NCBI GenBank assembly: GCA_038043185.1
Contig: JBBTCO010000034.1
Span: forward strand, 1 to 64,000
DNA length: 64,000 nucleotides
Source of the DNA: UBA5009 sp038043185
Lineage (GTDB): Bacteria > Bdellovibrionota > Bdellovibrionia > Bdellovibrionales > Bdellovibrionaceae
Reading direction: 5' to 3'
Below, in pieces: positions 44,453 to 54,032 of this stretch (its first letter is position 1; each line of letters begins with the position of its first letter). Under the pieces are notes generated by a model. That model was not told where the DNA came from. It ran no database searches and saw only the letters and a list, made by a program, of their open reading frames with translations. Position numbers and translations under genes: made by a program.

Positions 44453-45577
44453 ATGGTTAATCATTCTTGGACTGAATTTTTTAAAAAAAACCTCGAAAAA
44501 CTTGAAGATAGCTTCAAGAAACAAGGACCTATGGAGTTGAGTCTGTTGGGATTCGCTTTAAAAAATAACTACGTGAGCTCGAAAGAATACATCAACTGGG
44601 CACAGGAAGCTTACAGCTTACCCATTTTAAAACCCAGTTTTTTTCAAACCCATACCAGCAGTTATGCCGAATGGTCGAAATGGAAAAATTTATACAAATG
44701 GCGTCTAGAAATCCAACCCCTGGCCGATTGGGACGGACATTTGATCGTTGGGTGTTTAGAAATCCCAATGAACTTTCCGCTTGAACTAAAACCTATATTT
44801 CTGCTTTGTGAATTCAATAATCTCGAAAGTATCTGGAAATTAAAACATCAACCCTCACTAAATACTGCAGACAATCCTGAATTTATTTTGCTGGATGACA
44901 GTGAAGTCACCGTGAATACGAATCCAGATCTTCTTGCCGAAGTAGATCTGGAAATTCCTGAAGGTTTAGCTGATGCAACAACTGCACTTACCGTGGATCT
45001 TGCACTAAATAATAAAAATCAAAAACCCAAAGATGATTTAACTAAAACCCAAAGTATTGAAGTCTTAAGAAACCCTTCATCGAATACAAATACGAACTAC
45101 ATATTGAATGTGTTATTCGATCAACACTCCACCGATTTTCGTGCGAAAACAAATGTTCTTTTTGAAAAACTCCGTTCTTACTTTGAAAAATCCATGATCC
45201 TGGGTCTTGACCCAGAGGAAAAGAATTTACGTCCTCATATCTGGGATAATCACTTCGTTCCAAGCACAACTACAAATCATACCATTCCATTGGATTCGGC
45301 CAGTATTTTTAAAATTGTCAGTGTTTCGCAGAAACCATTTCATGGCCATGTTGTCGTCAACAGCATCAATGAAAAATTTTTTGACGATTGGAATCAAGGG
45401 ACTATTCCCGCACATGTAACTATAGTTCCATTAATTATTAATAATCGAATTGCAGGAATGATTATTTCTCTTGGTGGAAAATCCAGTGCTACCTTTGGTG
45501 TCCTTAAATTTATGGAAAATGCGGTTCAAGAATATAGCCTTCAGCTTTCTACTCTGATTGACTCACAAGCGGCTTAA
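44453..45577 (+). CDS. Unknown soluble protein, possibly with a C-terminal GAF-like domain
   Basis: 374 residues, no signal peptide or membrane segment. The N-terminal part (1-130) is rich in aromatic residues (EWSKWKNLYKWR), the middle (150-215) is low-complexity Asn/Asp/Lys-rich linker, and the C-terminal part (225-374) has alternating strands and helices with VTIVPLIINNRIAGMIISLGG, which resembles the end of GAF-type domains. Function is unknown. It stands alone on the plus strand between two minus-strand operons. Confidence 0.55.
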   Translation: MVNHSWTEFFKKNLEKLEDSFKKQGPMELSLLGFALKNNYVSSKEYINWAQEAYSLPILKPSFFQTHTSSYAEWSKWKNLYKWRLEIQPLADWDGHLIVGCLEIPMNFPLELKPIFLLCEFNNLESIWKLKHQPSLNTADNPEFILLDDSEVTVNTNPDLLAEVDLEIPEGLADATTALTVDLALNNKNQKPKDDLTKTQSIEVLRNPSSNTNTNYILNVLFDQHSTDFRAKTNVLFEKLRSYFEKSMILGLDPEEKNLRPHIWDNHFVPSTTTNHTIPLDSASIFKIVSVSQKPFHGHVVVNSINEKFFDDWNQGTIPAHVTIVPLIINNRIAGMIISLGGKSSATFGVLKFMENAVQEYSLQLSTLIDSQAA

Positions 45578-45596
45578 GGCGCGTGTCCTCGGTGGC

Positions 45597-46055
45597 CTAA
45601 ATCTCTCGAATGATTTCCATAGCTTCGTAGGATCGGCGATCATCTTTTTGATGCAAATAAACTTCGATTGTCTTCCAATCCATGGGTAAAATTTCTGGAT
45701 TCAGTAAATTCGCCCATTCGACAACAATCAATCCTTTTTCTTGTTGAAATAAATCCCAAAATCCCGTGCTTTCCAAGTCATCAAGACTCTTTAAACGATA
45801 AAGATCAACATGATCCATCGCAATACCTGCTGCATTTTCATAACGATGATGAATTGCAAACGAAGGCGAGGCTATGTCTTTTAATTTTAATAACTGAGCA
45901 AGGGCTCTGACCAAAGTGGTTTTACCAGCCCCAACATCACCGGATAAAAGCAAAACGGTCTTGTCAGAAAGCTGACCGACAATCTTTTGTGCCCAAATTT
46001 GCAAATCAAACTCGGTGACATCTTGCCTTGGCAATAAAACTTTAAACTGGGTCAT
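45597..46055 (-). CDS. tsaE: tRNA t6A synthesis ATPase TsaE
   Basis: 152 residues, the normal size. LSGDVGAGKTTLVRAL is the P-loop, SPSFAIHHRYEN the switch region, and DHVDLYRL and VVEWANLL are family motifs. TsaE works with TsaB/TsaD in making threonylcarbamoyl-adenosine, the substrate of MtaB encoded in this window. It is the last gene of the ftsH-cda-glmM run and overlaps pdxJ by four bases. Confidence 0.93.
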   Translation of the reverse strand: MTQFKVLLPRQDVTEFDLQIWAQKIVGQLSDKTVLLLSGDVGAGKTTLVRALAQLLKLKDIASPSFAIHHRYENAAGIAMDHVDLYRLKSLDDLESTGFWDLFQQEKGLIVVEWANLLNPEILPMDWKTIEVYLHQKDDRRSYEAMEIIREI

Positions 46056-46780
46056 GATTTCCTCGTTGTCAGTGTTTTTTTCATCCTTTGCACAGAGGCA
46101 AATAGACCATCTTTTAAAGAATCACAAATTAAAAAATGCCCAATATTAACTTCTCTTAAGAAAGGTAAGAACTTTATTTTTTGTGTGTGCATTAAATCCA
46201 GGCCATGCCCGGCGTGGACCCTCATTCCCAACTTATGTCCTAACTTTGCTGCCTCGACTAAACGACGCCACTCGAGTTGTTTACGGCGTCCTTTAAGTAG
46301 TACCCATTTGCCCGTATGCAATTCAATCGCATCTGCGCCGACACGATAGGAACTTCGAATTTGTTCCAGATTTGGCTCAATGAACAGAGAGATTTCAATA
46401 CCAAAACTTTGCAGTTTCTCGGCGTATAACTTTATTTTTTTTTCATTTCGTAGCACATCGAGTCCGCCTTCAGTTGTAAGTTCCTGACGCTTTTCGGGAA
46501 CAAAACAACACCAGGTGGGCTTATATTTTTTTGCGAGTTTAAGCATCTCTGAACTTGCGGCCATCTCCAAATTCAAGTTCACCGGACAATTTTTTGCTAA
46601 AAGCTTAAGATCATTTAATTGAATGTGCCGACGATCTTCCCTTAAATGAATGGTGATTTGATCCGCACCAGCTCGAACAGATTCTTTCACATAAAATAAT
46701 AAATCTGGATAAGGAGTACTGCCTCCACGGAGTTGTCTGAGGGTCGCGATATGATCTACATTTACTCCGAGACGAATCAT
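46052..46780 (-). CDS. pdxJ: Pyridoxine 5'-phosphate synthase
   Basis: 242 residues. It condenses 3-amino-1-phosphohydroxyacetone with DXP. LGVNVDHIATLRQLRG is the N-terminal signature, and ITIHLREDRRHI, AIELHTG and HAGHGL are active-site regions. Its first base touches the glmM stop. Confidence 0.95.
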   Translation of the reverse strand: MIRLGVNVDHIATLRQLRGGSTPYPDLLFYVKESVRAGADQITIHLREDRRHIQLNDLKLLAKNCPVNLNLEMAASSEMLKLAKKYKPTWCCFVPEKRQELTTEGGLDVLRNEKKIKLYAEKLQSFGIEISLFIEPNLEQIRSSYRVGADAIELHTGKWVLLKGRRKQLEWRRLVEAAKLGHKLGMRVHAGHGLDLMHTQKIKFLPFLREVNIGHFLICDSLKDGLFASVQRMKKTLTTRKS

Positions 46781-48204
46781 TAATTCAATGCCTCATCCAG
46801 AAATTGGGCGATTTCATTTGCATAGAGGCTAATTTTTAATTTGTCAGTGCCTTCGACCAGCACACGAATGACTGGCTCTGTGCCAGAAAAGCGCACGAAA
46901 ACTCGGCCATCATCTTCTAGCTGGGATTCAGTTTTTTTAATTAAAGCCGCATAACCAGGAATTTCTTCAAGTTCCATGCGCTTTTTCACTCGGCAGTTAA
47001 TTAAAATCTGGGGAACGTCTTCAATGATATTATTTAATTCACTTATTTTCTTGCCCGTTTGTTTCATGACGGCAAGCACACTCAGTGCGGCGACGCAACC
47101 ATCACCCGTTGTGCTGTGATCAAGAAATATAATATGACCCGATTGTTCGCCACCCAAGTTATAATTATTTTTTCTCATTTCTTCCACGACGAACTTATCA
47201 CCGACTCCAGTTTTAATAACTTGAATGCCATTTTCTTTCATCTTTTTATGGAGACCAAAATTACTCATCTGAGTTACAACCAAAGTGTTTTTATTCAACA
47301 TTTTGCGTTCCTTCATAAACAAGGCGCAAATTCCTAAAATATGATCGCCATTAACGATCTCACCTTTTTCGTCCACCATCACCACTCGGTCGGCGTCCCC
47401 ATCCAAGGCAATCCCTACATCCGCACGATAATGAAGTACATCTTGGGAAAGTTTTGCAGGGTAAAGAGCTCCAACCTTATCATTTATATTTGTACCATTA
47501 GGAGTATTACCAATATGAATAACTTCAGCTCCGAGCTCTTCAAAAATAGCTGGAGCTACTTTGTAAGCCGCCCCATTAGCCGTATCTAAAACGATTCTTA
47601 AACCATCTAAAGTGTACTCTAACGGAAAGGTACCTTTTGCATAAACAATATAGCGGCCCTGTGAATCTTCAATTCGTTTCGTTCGGCCAACTTCGCGCGA
47701 GGCTGGCAAAAATTCAGAAAGATCGCCAGACATAACTAAAGTTTCGATTTCCTTTTCCATTTCTGCCGAAATTTTATAACCATCAGGTCCAAAAATTTTT
47801 ATTCCATTATCTTGATAGGCATTGTGTGAAGCTGAAATCACAATCCCAGCAGAAGCTCTCATTGTCCGAGTTAAATACCCAATGCCAGGGGTCGGTAAAG
47901 GCCCAACCAATTGGACATAGATACCCATCGAATTAAGTCCACTAGATAATGCTTGCTCGATCATATACCCAGATAATCGAGTGTCTTTGCCGATAACTAC
48001 TTTTTGCGATGGCACAGATGCCCTTGAACTGTTGATGTCTTTTCTTTTTTGATTTTGCAACAAATAACCAATAGCTTGTCCAATTCTAACAACAGTCTCG
48101 GGCGTCATGGGATGTAGATTTGCAGTGCCTCGAATTCCATCGGTGCCAAACAAATTAGAGTTCTTTTTTTGTGTCGTTTTGCTATTTGTCGTTTTCTTTT
48201 CCAT
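46780..48204 (-). CDS. glmM: Phosphoglucosamine mutase GlmM
   Basis: 474 residues. It converts GlcN-6-P to GlcN-1-P for UDP-GlcNAc. LFGTDGIRGTAN, the phosphoserine loop GIVISASHNAYQDNG, DGDADR metal site and SGTEPVIRVLVEG are visible. The N-terminal Lys/Thr/Asn-rich tail (about 18 residues) is unusual, so the real start may be slightly later. The gene overlaps the cdaR-like gene by 23 bases. CdaA, CdaR and GlmM are known to interact in other bacteria. Confidence 0.93.
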   Translation of the reverse strand: MEKKTTNSKTTQKKNSNLFGTDGIRGTANLHPMTPETVVRIGQAIGYLLQNQKRKDINSSRASVPSQKVVIGKDTRLSGYMIEQALSSGLNSMGIYVQLVGPLPTPGIGYLTRTMRASAGIVISASHNAYQDNGIKIFGPDGYKISAEMEKEIETLVMSGDLSEFLPASREVGRTKRIEDSQGRYIVYAKGTFPLEYTLDGLRIVLDTANGAAYKVAPAIFEELGAEVIHIGNTPNGTNINDKVGALYPAKLSQDVLHYRADVGIALDGDADRVVMVDEKGEIVNGDHILGICALFMKERKMLNKNTLVVTQMSNFGLHKKMKENGIQVIKTGVGDKFVVEEMRKNNYNLGGEQSGHIIFLDHSTTGDGCVAALSVLAVMKQTGKKISELNNIIEDVPQILINCRVKKRMELEEIPGYAALIKKTESQLEDDGRVFVRFSGTEPVIRVLVEGTDKLKISLYANEIAQFLDEALN

Positions 48205-48601
48205 CTATTTTCTCTTTTTTTACAACAGTTGCATGAATAAGCGAAGGTTTCACACTGAGAATCTTTACACCCAGTGGAGTTTCAATTTTTCCCGCAGGAA
48301 CTTTGATTTCGAATTTTCCTTCTTTCAAACTCGACGTATCAATAAGTAAAGTCTGGGATCCATGATTTTCCATAAATTTCTTCAAGGCCGCCCGGGGGCC
48401 TGAAACACGAACGCGCACATGTTCGACATCCTGATCTAAAATTTGATACTGAGCTGAAGTCATTAACTCAATATCCACTTCTTTCGATTGCACAAAATCC
48501 CTTCGGCCCAGAATCGTTACCCATAAAATAAAAGAAATAAACAAAGCCACAACTTTTGAACTTAAATTTTCGGTAAATATTTCTTTCACAATACGACTCA
48601 T
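48182..48601 (-). CDS. cdaR: YbbR/CdaR-like membrane protein
   Basis: 139 residues with one N-terminal membrane helix (VVALFISFILWVTIL) and one YbbR-type beta domain outside it (VRVSGPRAALKKF, LIDTSSLKEGKF, KVPAGKIETPLGV). CdaR proteins in Firmicutes have three or four YbbR domains; this one has a single domain. It lies between cdaA and glmM, the position expected for a modulator of c-di-AMP synthesis. Confidence 0.8.
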   Translation of the reverse strand: MSRIVKEIFTENLSSKVVALFISFILWVTILGRRDFVQSKEVDIELMTSAQYQILDQDVEHVRVRVSGPRAALKKFMENHGSQTLLIDTSSLKEGKFEIKVPAGKIETPLGVKILSVKPSLIHATVVKKEKIDGKENDK

Positions 48602-49413
48602 GACGAAGCTTCACTTTGTAAATACGATTTATACTTTAAACCAAAATGCTCGTACAAAGCCTGTCGCACTTCACTTGTAGTAACACTCAATTTGAGCTGA
48701 CCTGATTGCACCAAGCCGACAGTCTTATTTTCTTCACTCACGACAATAACCAAGGCATCACTTTCCTCGGTTAATCCTAAGGCTGCGCGGTGACGGGTTC
48801 CTAAATTTTTATCAAGAGCAGGATTTTTACTGAGTGGCAAAAAGCAGCCGGCAGAATGAATCCTTCCCCCCCGAATAAGAATCGCACCATCGTGCATAGG
48901 AGCAGCCGGATGAAAAATAGAAGTGATTAGCTCTGAAGTTACAGCCGAATCTAATTCGGTACCCATTTCGATATGATAATCGACCAAAATTTCTTTTTCG
49001 ACAACCACCAGCGCCCCGTAACCCTGGCCAGCACTGAGGCTAACGCCTTTAACAATCTCTTCAATTATTTGAGTCTCCAGTGCGCCAGAAACTCCTGTTA
49101 AAAATGGATTACTGCCAATATGAGCAAGAGCCCTTCGGATCTCTGCCTGAAATAAAACAACAACAATAACAAATAGGTTCGAGAAAAATTTTTCAAGAAG
49201 CCAATTAAAAGTAAAAAGCTCCAAAGAGATACTCAGGATATACCCGACGGCAAGGATACCTAACCCAGACAACATCTGGATTGTGCCAGTTCTTCGAATA
49301 AGAATTAATATCCTGTAAACAACAATCCATACCAGAACCATATCTAAGATGTCTTGAGCTCTTAGCTGAGAAATCAACACAGTCGCATTATCGATAAGAT
49401 TCTGAATATTCAT
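48598..49413 (-). CDS. cdaA: Diadenylate cyclase (c-di-AMP synthase CdaA)
   Basis: 271 residues with three N-terminal membrane helices (about 20-90) and a DAC domain. The active-site motifs are HDGAILIRGGRIHSAGCFLPLS (containing DGA) and GTRHRAALG (RHR). The product c-di-AMP controls potassium/osmolyte balance and cell-wall metabolism in other bacteria. The order cdaA-cdaR-glmM is the same as in Firmicutes. It shares one base with ftsH and four with cdaR. Confidence 0.94.
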   Translation of the reverse strand: MNIQNLIDNATVLISQLRAQDILDMVLVWIVVYRILILIRRTGTIQMLSGLGILAVGYILSISLELFTFNWLLEKFFSNLFVIVVVLFQAEIRRALAHIGSNPFLTGVSGALETQIIEEIVKGVSLSAGQGYGALVVVEKEILVDYHIEMGTELDSAVTSELITSIFHPAAPMHDGAILIRGGRIHSAGCFLPLSKNPALDKNLGTRHRAALGLTEESDALVIVVSEENKTVGLVQSGQLKLSVTTSEVRQALYEHFGLKYKSYLQSEASS

Positions 49414-51365
49414 TAAATAGTTACGGGATCAGAGTTGCCAATAGGATCTCCCGGAGTCTTTTTTTCCTCTCCGACTACGGATATTCCCAATCCCCCATCC
49501 TTTTTGTTCTGTCGAACTTTTTCTATTTCTTTTACGGCAGCACCGTTGACCAGCATTTCAACTTCGGCTCCATCAATCGTCTCGTATTCTAATAAAGCTT
49601 GCGCCAAACGGTCTAAGGCATCTCGGTTATCTTTTATAATCTGTATGGCTCTTTGATAACCGATCGAGATAATACTCGAAATCTCGGCATCAATTTCTTT
49701 AGCTTTAGAATCCGAATATGTTTTTTGCGTTCCTCCGGCCCCTTGCATTCCCAAGAAGACAGGACCTTCTCGTTTTTCATAAGCTTGTGGACCAAGTTTT
49801 TCGCTCATTCCCCACTCGCAAACCATTCGTCGAGCAATTTCTGTGGCACGTTCAATATCATTTCCGGCGCCCGTGGTGACATCTTTAAAAATAATCTCTT
49901 CGGCCGCGCGACCGCCAAACAAGAAAGCGATCATATTTTCTGCCTGAGATTTTGAAAAACTCACTGAATCTTTTTCCGGCAATGTTTGGGTCAGACCCAA
50001 AGCCATCCCGCGTGGAATAATCGTCACCTTATGAATTGGATCCAGGCCAATAATTTTTTTGCCGACAAGAGTATGACCGCCTTCATGATAAGCCGTCATA
50101 TTGCGATCCTCTTCGGAAATCACCACAGATTTTCTTTCCGCTCCCATCAAAACTTTGTCTTTTGCTTTTTCAAAATCTTCCATTTCAAGATATTTTTTGT
50201 CGGCACGAGCCGCAATCAATGCAGCCTCATTCACTAGATTTTCAAGATCAGCTCCTGAAAAACCAGGAGTCCCTCGAGCAATTTTAGTAATCTCGACGTC
50301 AGGACCCATCGGCGTTTTTCGACTATGAACTTTTAAAATTTCTTCGCGTCCACCAAGATCCGGCTTATTAACCACAACACGACGGTCAAAACGACCCGGA
50401 CGCAATAAGGCTGGATCTAAAACATCAGGCCGATTAGTTGCTGCAATTAAAATCACACCTTCATTTGATTCAAAGCCGTCCATTTCGACCAGCAATTGAT
50501 TCAGCGTTTGTTCGCGTTCATCATGACCACCGCCCATACCCGCGCCGCGATGTCTTCCAACCGCATCAATTTCATCAATAAAAATTAAGCACGGAGCATT
50601 TTTTTTCCCTTGCTCAAAAAGATCTCTCACTCGACTGGCGCCAACACCAACAAACATCTCGACGAAATCAGAACCAGAAATTGTAAAAAATGGCACTCCA
50701 GCTTCGCCGGCGACGGCTCTCGCTAAGAGAGTTTTTCCTGTTCCAGGAGCCCCGACCAGTAAAACACCCTTGGGAATTCGCCCACCAAGTCGGGTGAATT
50801 TTTTTGAGTCTTTCAAAAAAGCCACGATCTCTTGCAGCTCTTCTTTGGCTTCTTCAACCCCGGCAACTTCTTTGAATGTAACTCGATTTTTATGTTCGGT
50901 AAGCAATCTCGCTTTGCTCTTACCAAAACTCATGGCTCGACCACCACCAACTTGGATTTGCCGCATGATCAATAGGGCCAATCCCACAACCACCAACAAT
51001 GGTAACCAACTGGTTAAAAATACTGTTAAAGCGCTTCCCGAGTCCGCTCTCTCATATCTTGGAGTGATGCCATTCTTACGCAAATCTTCGTAAACTTTGT
51101 CTCCAGGATTTCCGACAAATGAAAATTGGGTGCCACCATATTTTTTTTCAAATTCTGGTTTCACTTCGCCAATAAATTCGCCGGTTTCAATTCTTATCGT
51201 TAATTTATCAGGTGCAATTTCTTGCCTTTCGATAGCTGACATGAATTTACTAAAGTCAAAATCTTGAATCATTTTTTGATGTTTGGCCTGGTAAAATTGT
51301 AAAAAAATGATTGCAAAAATCACCATTGCAAACCAAAACGCAAAAACCTTCTGTGTGGATTTCAT
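49413..51365 (-). CDS. ftsH: ATP-dependent zinc metalloprotease FtsH
   Basis: 650 residues. Two N-terminal membrane helices flank a periplasmic loop. The AAA domain has GAPGTGKTLLA, FIDEIDAVGRHRG and the SRH region, and the protease domain has HEGGH for zinc. It degrades misfolded or short-lived membrane proteins. The C-terminus has a short Lys/Gly/Pro-rich tail. It lies 70 bases after tilS, in the common tilS-ftsH order, and begins the run with cdaA. Confidence 0.96.
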   Translation of the reverse strand: MKSTQKVFAFWFAMVIFAIIFLQFYQAKHQKMIQDFDFSKFMSAIERQEIAPDKLTIRIETGEFIGEVKPEFEKKYGGTQFSFVGNPGDKVYEDLRKNGITPRYERADSGSALTVFLTSWLPLLVVVGLALLIMRQIQVGGGRAMSFGKSKARLLTEHKNRVTFKEVAGVEEAKEELQEIVAFLKDSKKFTRLGGRIPKGVLLVGAPGTGKTLLARAVAGEAGVPFFTISGSDFVEMFVGVGASRVRDLFEQGKKNAPCLIFIDEIDAVGRHRGAGMGGGHDEREQTLNQLLVEMDGFESNEGVILIAATNRPDVLDPALLRPGRFDRRVVVNKPDLGGREEILKVHSRKTPMGPDVEITKIARGTPGFSGADLENLVNEAALIAARADKKYLEMEDFEKAKDKVLMGAERKSVVISEEDRNMTAYHEGGHTLVGKKIIGLDPIHKVTIIPRGMALGLTQTLPEKDSVSFSKSQAENMIAFLFGGRAAEEIIFKDVTTGAGNDIERATEIARRMVCEWGMSEKLGPQAYEKREGPVFLGMQGAGGTQKTYSDSKAKEIDAEISSIISIGYQRAIQIIKDNRDALDRLAQALLEYETIDGAEVEMLVNGAAVKEIEKVRQNKKDGGLGISVVGEEKKTPGDPIGNSDPVTI

Positions 51366-51434
51366 GAGTTCCTTTCCGGATAAACTCTCTGTCCTATAGA
51401 CTCAAATTTTAGAGCTACACTCAGGCTAACACTC

Positions 51435-52355
51435 TCAGGACTTAATCAAAAGGATTTGCTGCGCGTTAACATTCACCATAAGTGGACCTATTTTCAATAT
51501 GAGCTCGTTTTGGCTCTTGTCCAGTTGTCTTTGCAATTCTTCAATTTGAGCCCGTGAAAAATTCCGTACACCCTGGGTAAAAAACCAACGAGAAAGCAAT
51601 TCCCGCTGTTCGTATTGAGAACAGGTCAGATAATAACTTCGTCGCAATTGTTTTCCTTGCGGGACTTGCAGCGAAGAGGCATCAAGACTCTCGGCCAAGT
51701 TCTGTAAGGAGCGCGCTAAAGAAGAGCAGGATCCAGGCCGCATCTGCTCCACCTGAGTCAACCACTGGTGTCTTAGCCAATTCCTTAGAATATCAGTATC
51801 ACTATTGCTAGGATCCTCGAGCCAAGACTCTCCTAAAGACCTCAAGTAATCCTTTAAGTCTTCAGGCTGACAGTTCAAAAAAGGCCTAAACCAGGGTGAC
51901 TTCCATTCGCTCATCGCCTTCAGGCCTTGGGCACCGGTTCCTCGTAACAGTCGAATCAATCTGGTCTCAAGTAAGTCTAAGTTATGATGGCCAGTGGCGA
52001 TCACATCTGTTTTTTTGTGAAATTTTGCCAAAGATTCTCGTCTGGCTTTTCGACATTCTGTCTCATTTTTAAGTACAACTTTCGATCTTCCCGAAAGGAA
52101 AGGAATTTTTTTTTCCTTAGCGATAGCAGAGACAAAATCAAAGGCTTGATTACGAAATTTTTCATTTTTCCCGGGACCATGATGAAAATGAAAAATGGAT
52201 AGCAACTCTGGCTTTTGCACTTTCAGCAAAATATTTATTAAGGCCACCGAGTCAGCCCCGCCCGAAACACAGACAATGATTTTTCGTTCGGCGAGATGAT
52301 TGGTTTTAATTATTTTCCAGACATGATGAGCCAGTGCCGGCCAATGTTTTTTCAT
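51435..52355 (-). CDS. tilS: tRNA(Ile)-lysidine synthase
   Basis: 306 residues, short compared with full-length TilS (about 430 in E. coli). IVCVSGGADSVALINIL is the ATP pyrophosphatase loop and TGHHNLDLLETRLIRLLRG the second motif. It modifies C34 of tRNA-Ile with lysine to read AUA. The C-terminal substrate-binding domain is reduced. It overlaps the aldehyde dehydrogenase gene by four bases. Confidence 0.9.
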   Translation of the reverse strand: MKKHWPALAHHVWKIIKTNHLAERKIIVCVSGGADSVALINILLKVQKPELLSIFHFHHGPGKNEKFRNQAFDFVSAIAKEKKIPFLSGRSKVVLKNETECRKARRESLAKFHKKTDVIATGHHNLDLLETRLIRLLRGTGAQGLKAMSEWKSPWFRPFLNCQPEDLKDYLRSLGESWLEDPSNSDTDILRNWLRHQWLTQVEQMRPGSCSSLARSLQNLAESLDASSLQVPQGKQLRRSYYLTCSQYEQRELLSRWFFTQGVRNFSRAQIEELQRQLDKSQNELILKIGPLMVNVNAQQILLIKS

Positions 52356-53722
52356 CCCGAAATTCCGATGGTCTTCACATTGACAAATTCATAAATACCG
52401 AAAGGACCTAGTTCTCGTCCATACCCAGAATTTTTTATTCCGCCAAAAGGAACTCGGGGATCTGATCGAACAAAATCATTTATTGCTACCATACCCGATT
52501 GAAGCTCCCGTTCAGCCAGTTCTAAAACCTTGTCGGGCTGCGCAGAAAAAATTCCTCCGCCTAAACCATAAGGAGATTGATTGGCCCAACGAAAGGCCTC
52601 TTCCATTTGTTCAAAAGGTGTAATCATTGCCACTGGTCCAAATACTTCTTCAGTAAAAAAACCAGCCGTGGGCTTTTCAAATAATAAAGCACTGGGTCGC
52701 ATGAAACAGCCATAGGTTGGCAGGCTTTGTGTGGTTTCAGTTCGTTTGACTTTAAGAGCTTCAAATCCATTCATCTGATCTTGCAGATTTTTCAGAAATC
52801 GACGATGAGCAATCGGACCTAATTTTGTATTTAGATCGAGCGGATCCCCAATAACATAAGATCCCATTTCTTCTATGAAAATTTCGCTAAACTTTTTAAC
52901 AATGCTTTTATGAACGATAAATCTTTTCCCGGCGACACAACTTTGCCCATTATTCGTTAATCGGGATTTGACACAGGTTTTTGCGGCCTTTTCAATATCC
53001 GCATCTTCGCAAATAATGTAAGGATCGGATCCCCCTAATTCCAACACGATTTTTTTTAAATTGATGGCGGCCGTTTGCGCCACTTGCTTACCGCCACGTG
53101 CACTACCCGTAAAGGTGACTCCACAAACTCGACTGTCGGCAATAATACGAGCTGCTTGATCATGTTGTACTCGAAGGTTCTGAAATAAATTGAGCTCTGA
53201 ATTAACCTCATAAAATAATTTTTCAATTTCATCGGCGCATCCCGAAGTGATATCTGAATGTTTAAGCAGAATCACATTGCCCGCGGCTAAAGCCGGAGCC
53301 GCAAAACGAAACACCTGCCAGAATGGAAAATTCCACGGCATAATGGAAAGAATCGGACCTAAAGGCTGAAAAGAAATATAGGTATGTGTGTAGTGAGCTT
53401 TAACTTCTCTTCTTTGCAAAAGATCAGGAAGTTGTTCAGCATAATAACGACAAGCTTCTGCGCATTTTTTAACTTCAGCCAGAGCTTCAACAATCGGCTT
53501 TCCCATTTCCTTTGAAATCGTCTCGGCTAATTTTTTTTGGTGCAACAAAAGCAAGTCGGCCAAAGAATTTAAAAATGACTGCCGTTCGTCGAATTTGGAA
53601 TTTTTCCAGATCTGAAAAGCCTCGTGAGCTTTTTGTAGCTTCATCTCGACGTCTTTGTCTTGAATATAATAATAGGTTTTTAAGACTTCGTCGTTGGAAG
53701 GATTTACGGTTTGGTAGCCCAT
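52352..53722 (-). CDS. Aldehyde dehydrogenase (succinate-semialdehyde dehydrogenase-like)
   Basis: 456 residues. It oxidises an aldehyde with NAD(P)+. The Glu is in VLELGGSDPYI and the catalytic Cys in NNGQSCVAGKRF. MPWNFPFWQVFR binds the cofactor and FGGIKNSGYGRELG is the C-terminal signature. It resembles the YneI/SSADH branch, but the substrate is not certain. It is the first gene of the tilS-ftsH run. Confidence 0.92.
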   Translation of the reverse strand: MGYQTVNPSNDEVLKTYYYIQDKDVEMKLQKAHEAFQIWKNSKFDERQSFLNSLADLLLLHQKKLAETISKEMGKPIVEALAEVKKCAEACRYYAEQLPDLLQRREVKAHYTHTYISFQPLGPILSIMPWNFPFWQVFRFAAPALAAGNVILLKHSDITSGCADEIEKLFYEVNSELNLFQNLRVQHDQAARIIADSRVCGVTFTGSARGGKQVAQTAAINLKKIVLELGGSDPYIICEDADIEKAAKTCVKSRLTNNGQSCVAGKRFIVHKSIVKKFSEIFIEEMGSYVIGDPLDLNTKLGPIAHRRFLKNLQDQMNGFEALKVKRTETTQSLPTYGCFMRPSALLFEKPTAGFFTEEVFGPVAMITPFEQMEEAFRWANQSPYGLGGGIFSAQPDKVLELAERELQSGMVAINDFVRSDPRVPFGGIKNSGYGRELGPFGIYEFVNVKTIGISG

Positions 53723-53732
53723 GGGGCTGATC

Positions 53733-53984
53733 TTATATTTGAGTCAAGACTTCGACAAATGAAATGACAAGACTGGAAAGAAAAATAAGTGTCATCATGC
53801 CCCAAGAAAAAGTCTTATAATGCTTTTTTAGCCGCAACGCTGACTTTGAGTAAGTCGTCGTATTAAATAAAGGCACGGGACTAAATATAGATTTAAGAAA
53901 AAAATAACAGCAACCACAAAAGAGAACGACAGAAAATATGGCTATGAACATTGATAATTCCATAGTTCTCATTTCGGTGCACAA
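53733..53984 (-). CDS. Small membrane protein, unknown
   Basis: Up to 83 residues with two hydrophobic segments (FIAIFSVVLFCGCCYFFL and SWGMMTLIFLSSLVISFV). Start is uncertain: a TTG at 53984 has AGGA upstream, while ATG codons at 53972 and 53963 put the membrane segment at the N-terminus. It lies 11 bases upstream of the aldehyde dehydrogenase on the same strand. No family is recognised. Confidence 0.5.
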   Translation of the reverse strand: MCTEMRTMELSMFIAIFSVVLFCGCCYFFLKSIFSPVPLFNTTTYSKSALRLKKHYKTFSWGMMTLIFLSSLVISFVEVLTQI

Positions 53985-54032
53985 AGCTTAATCCTAAAGA
54001 CCTTAGCTATTAAACCAGGCTTTAGGTCAGTC

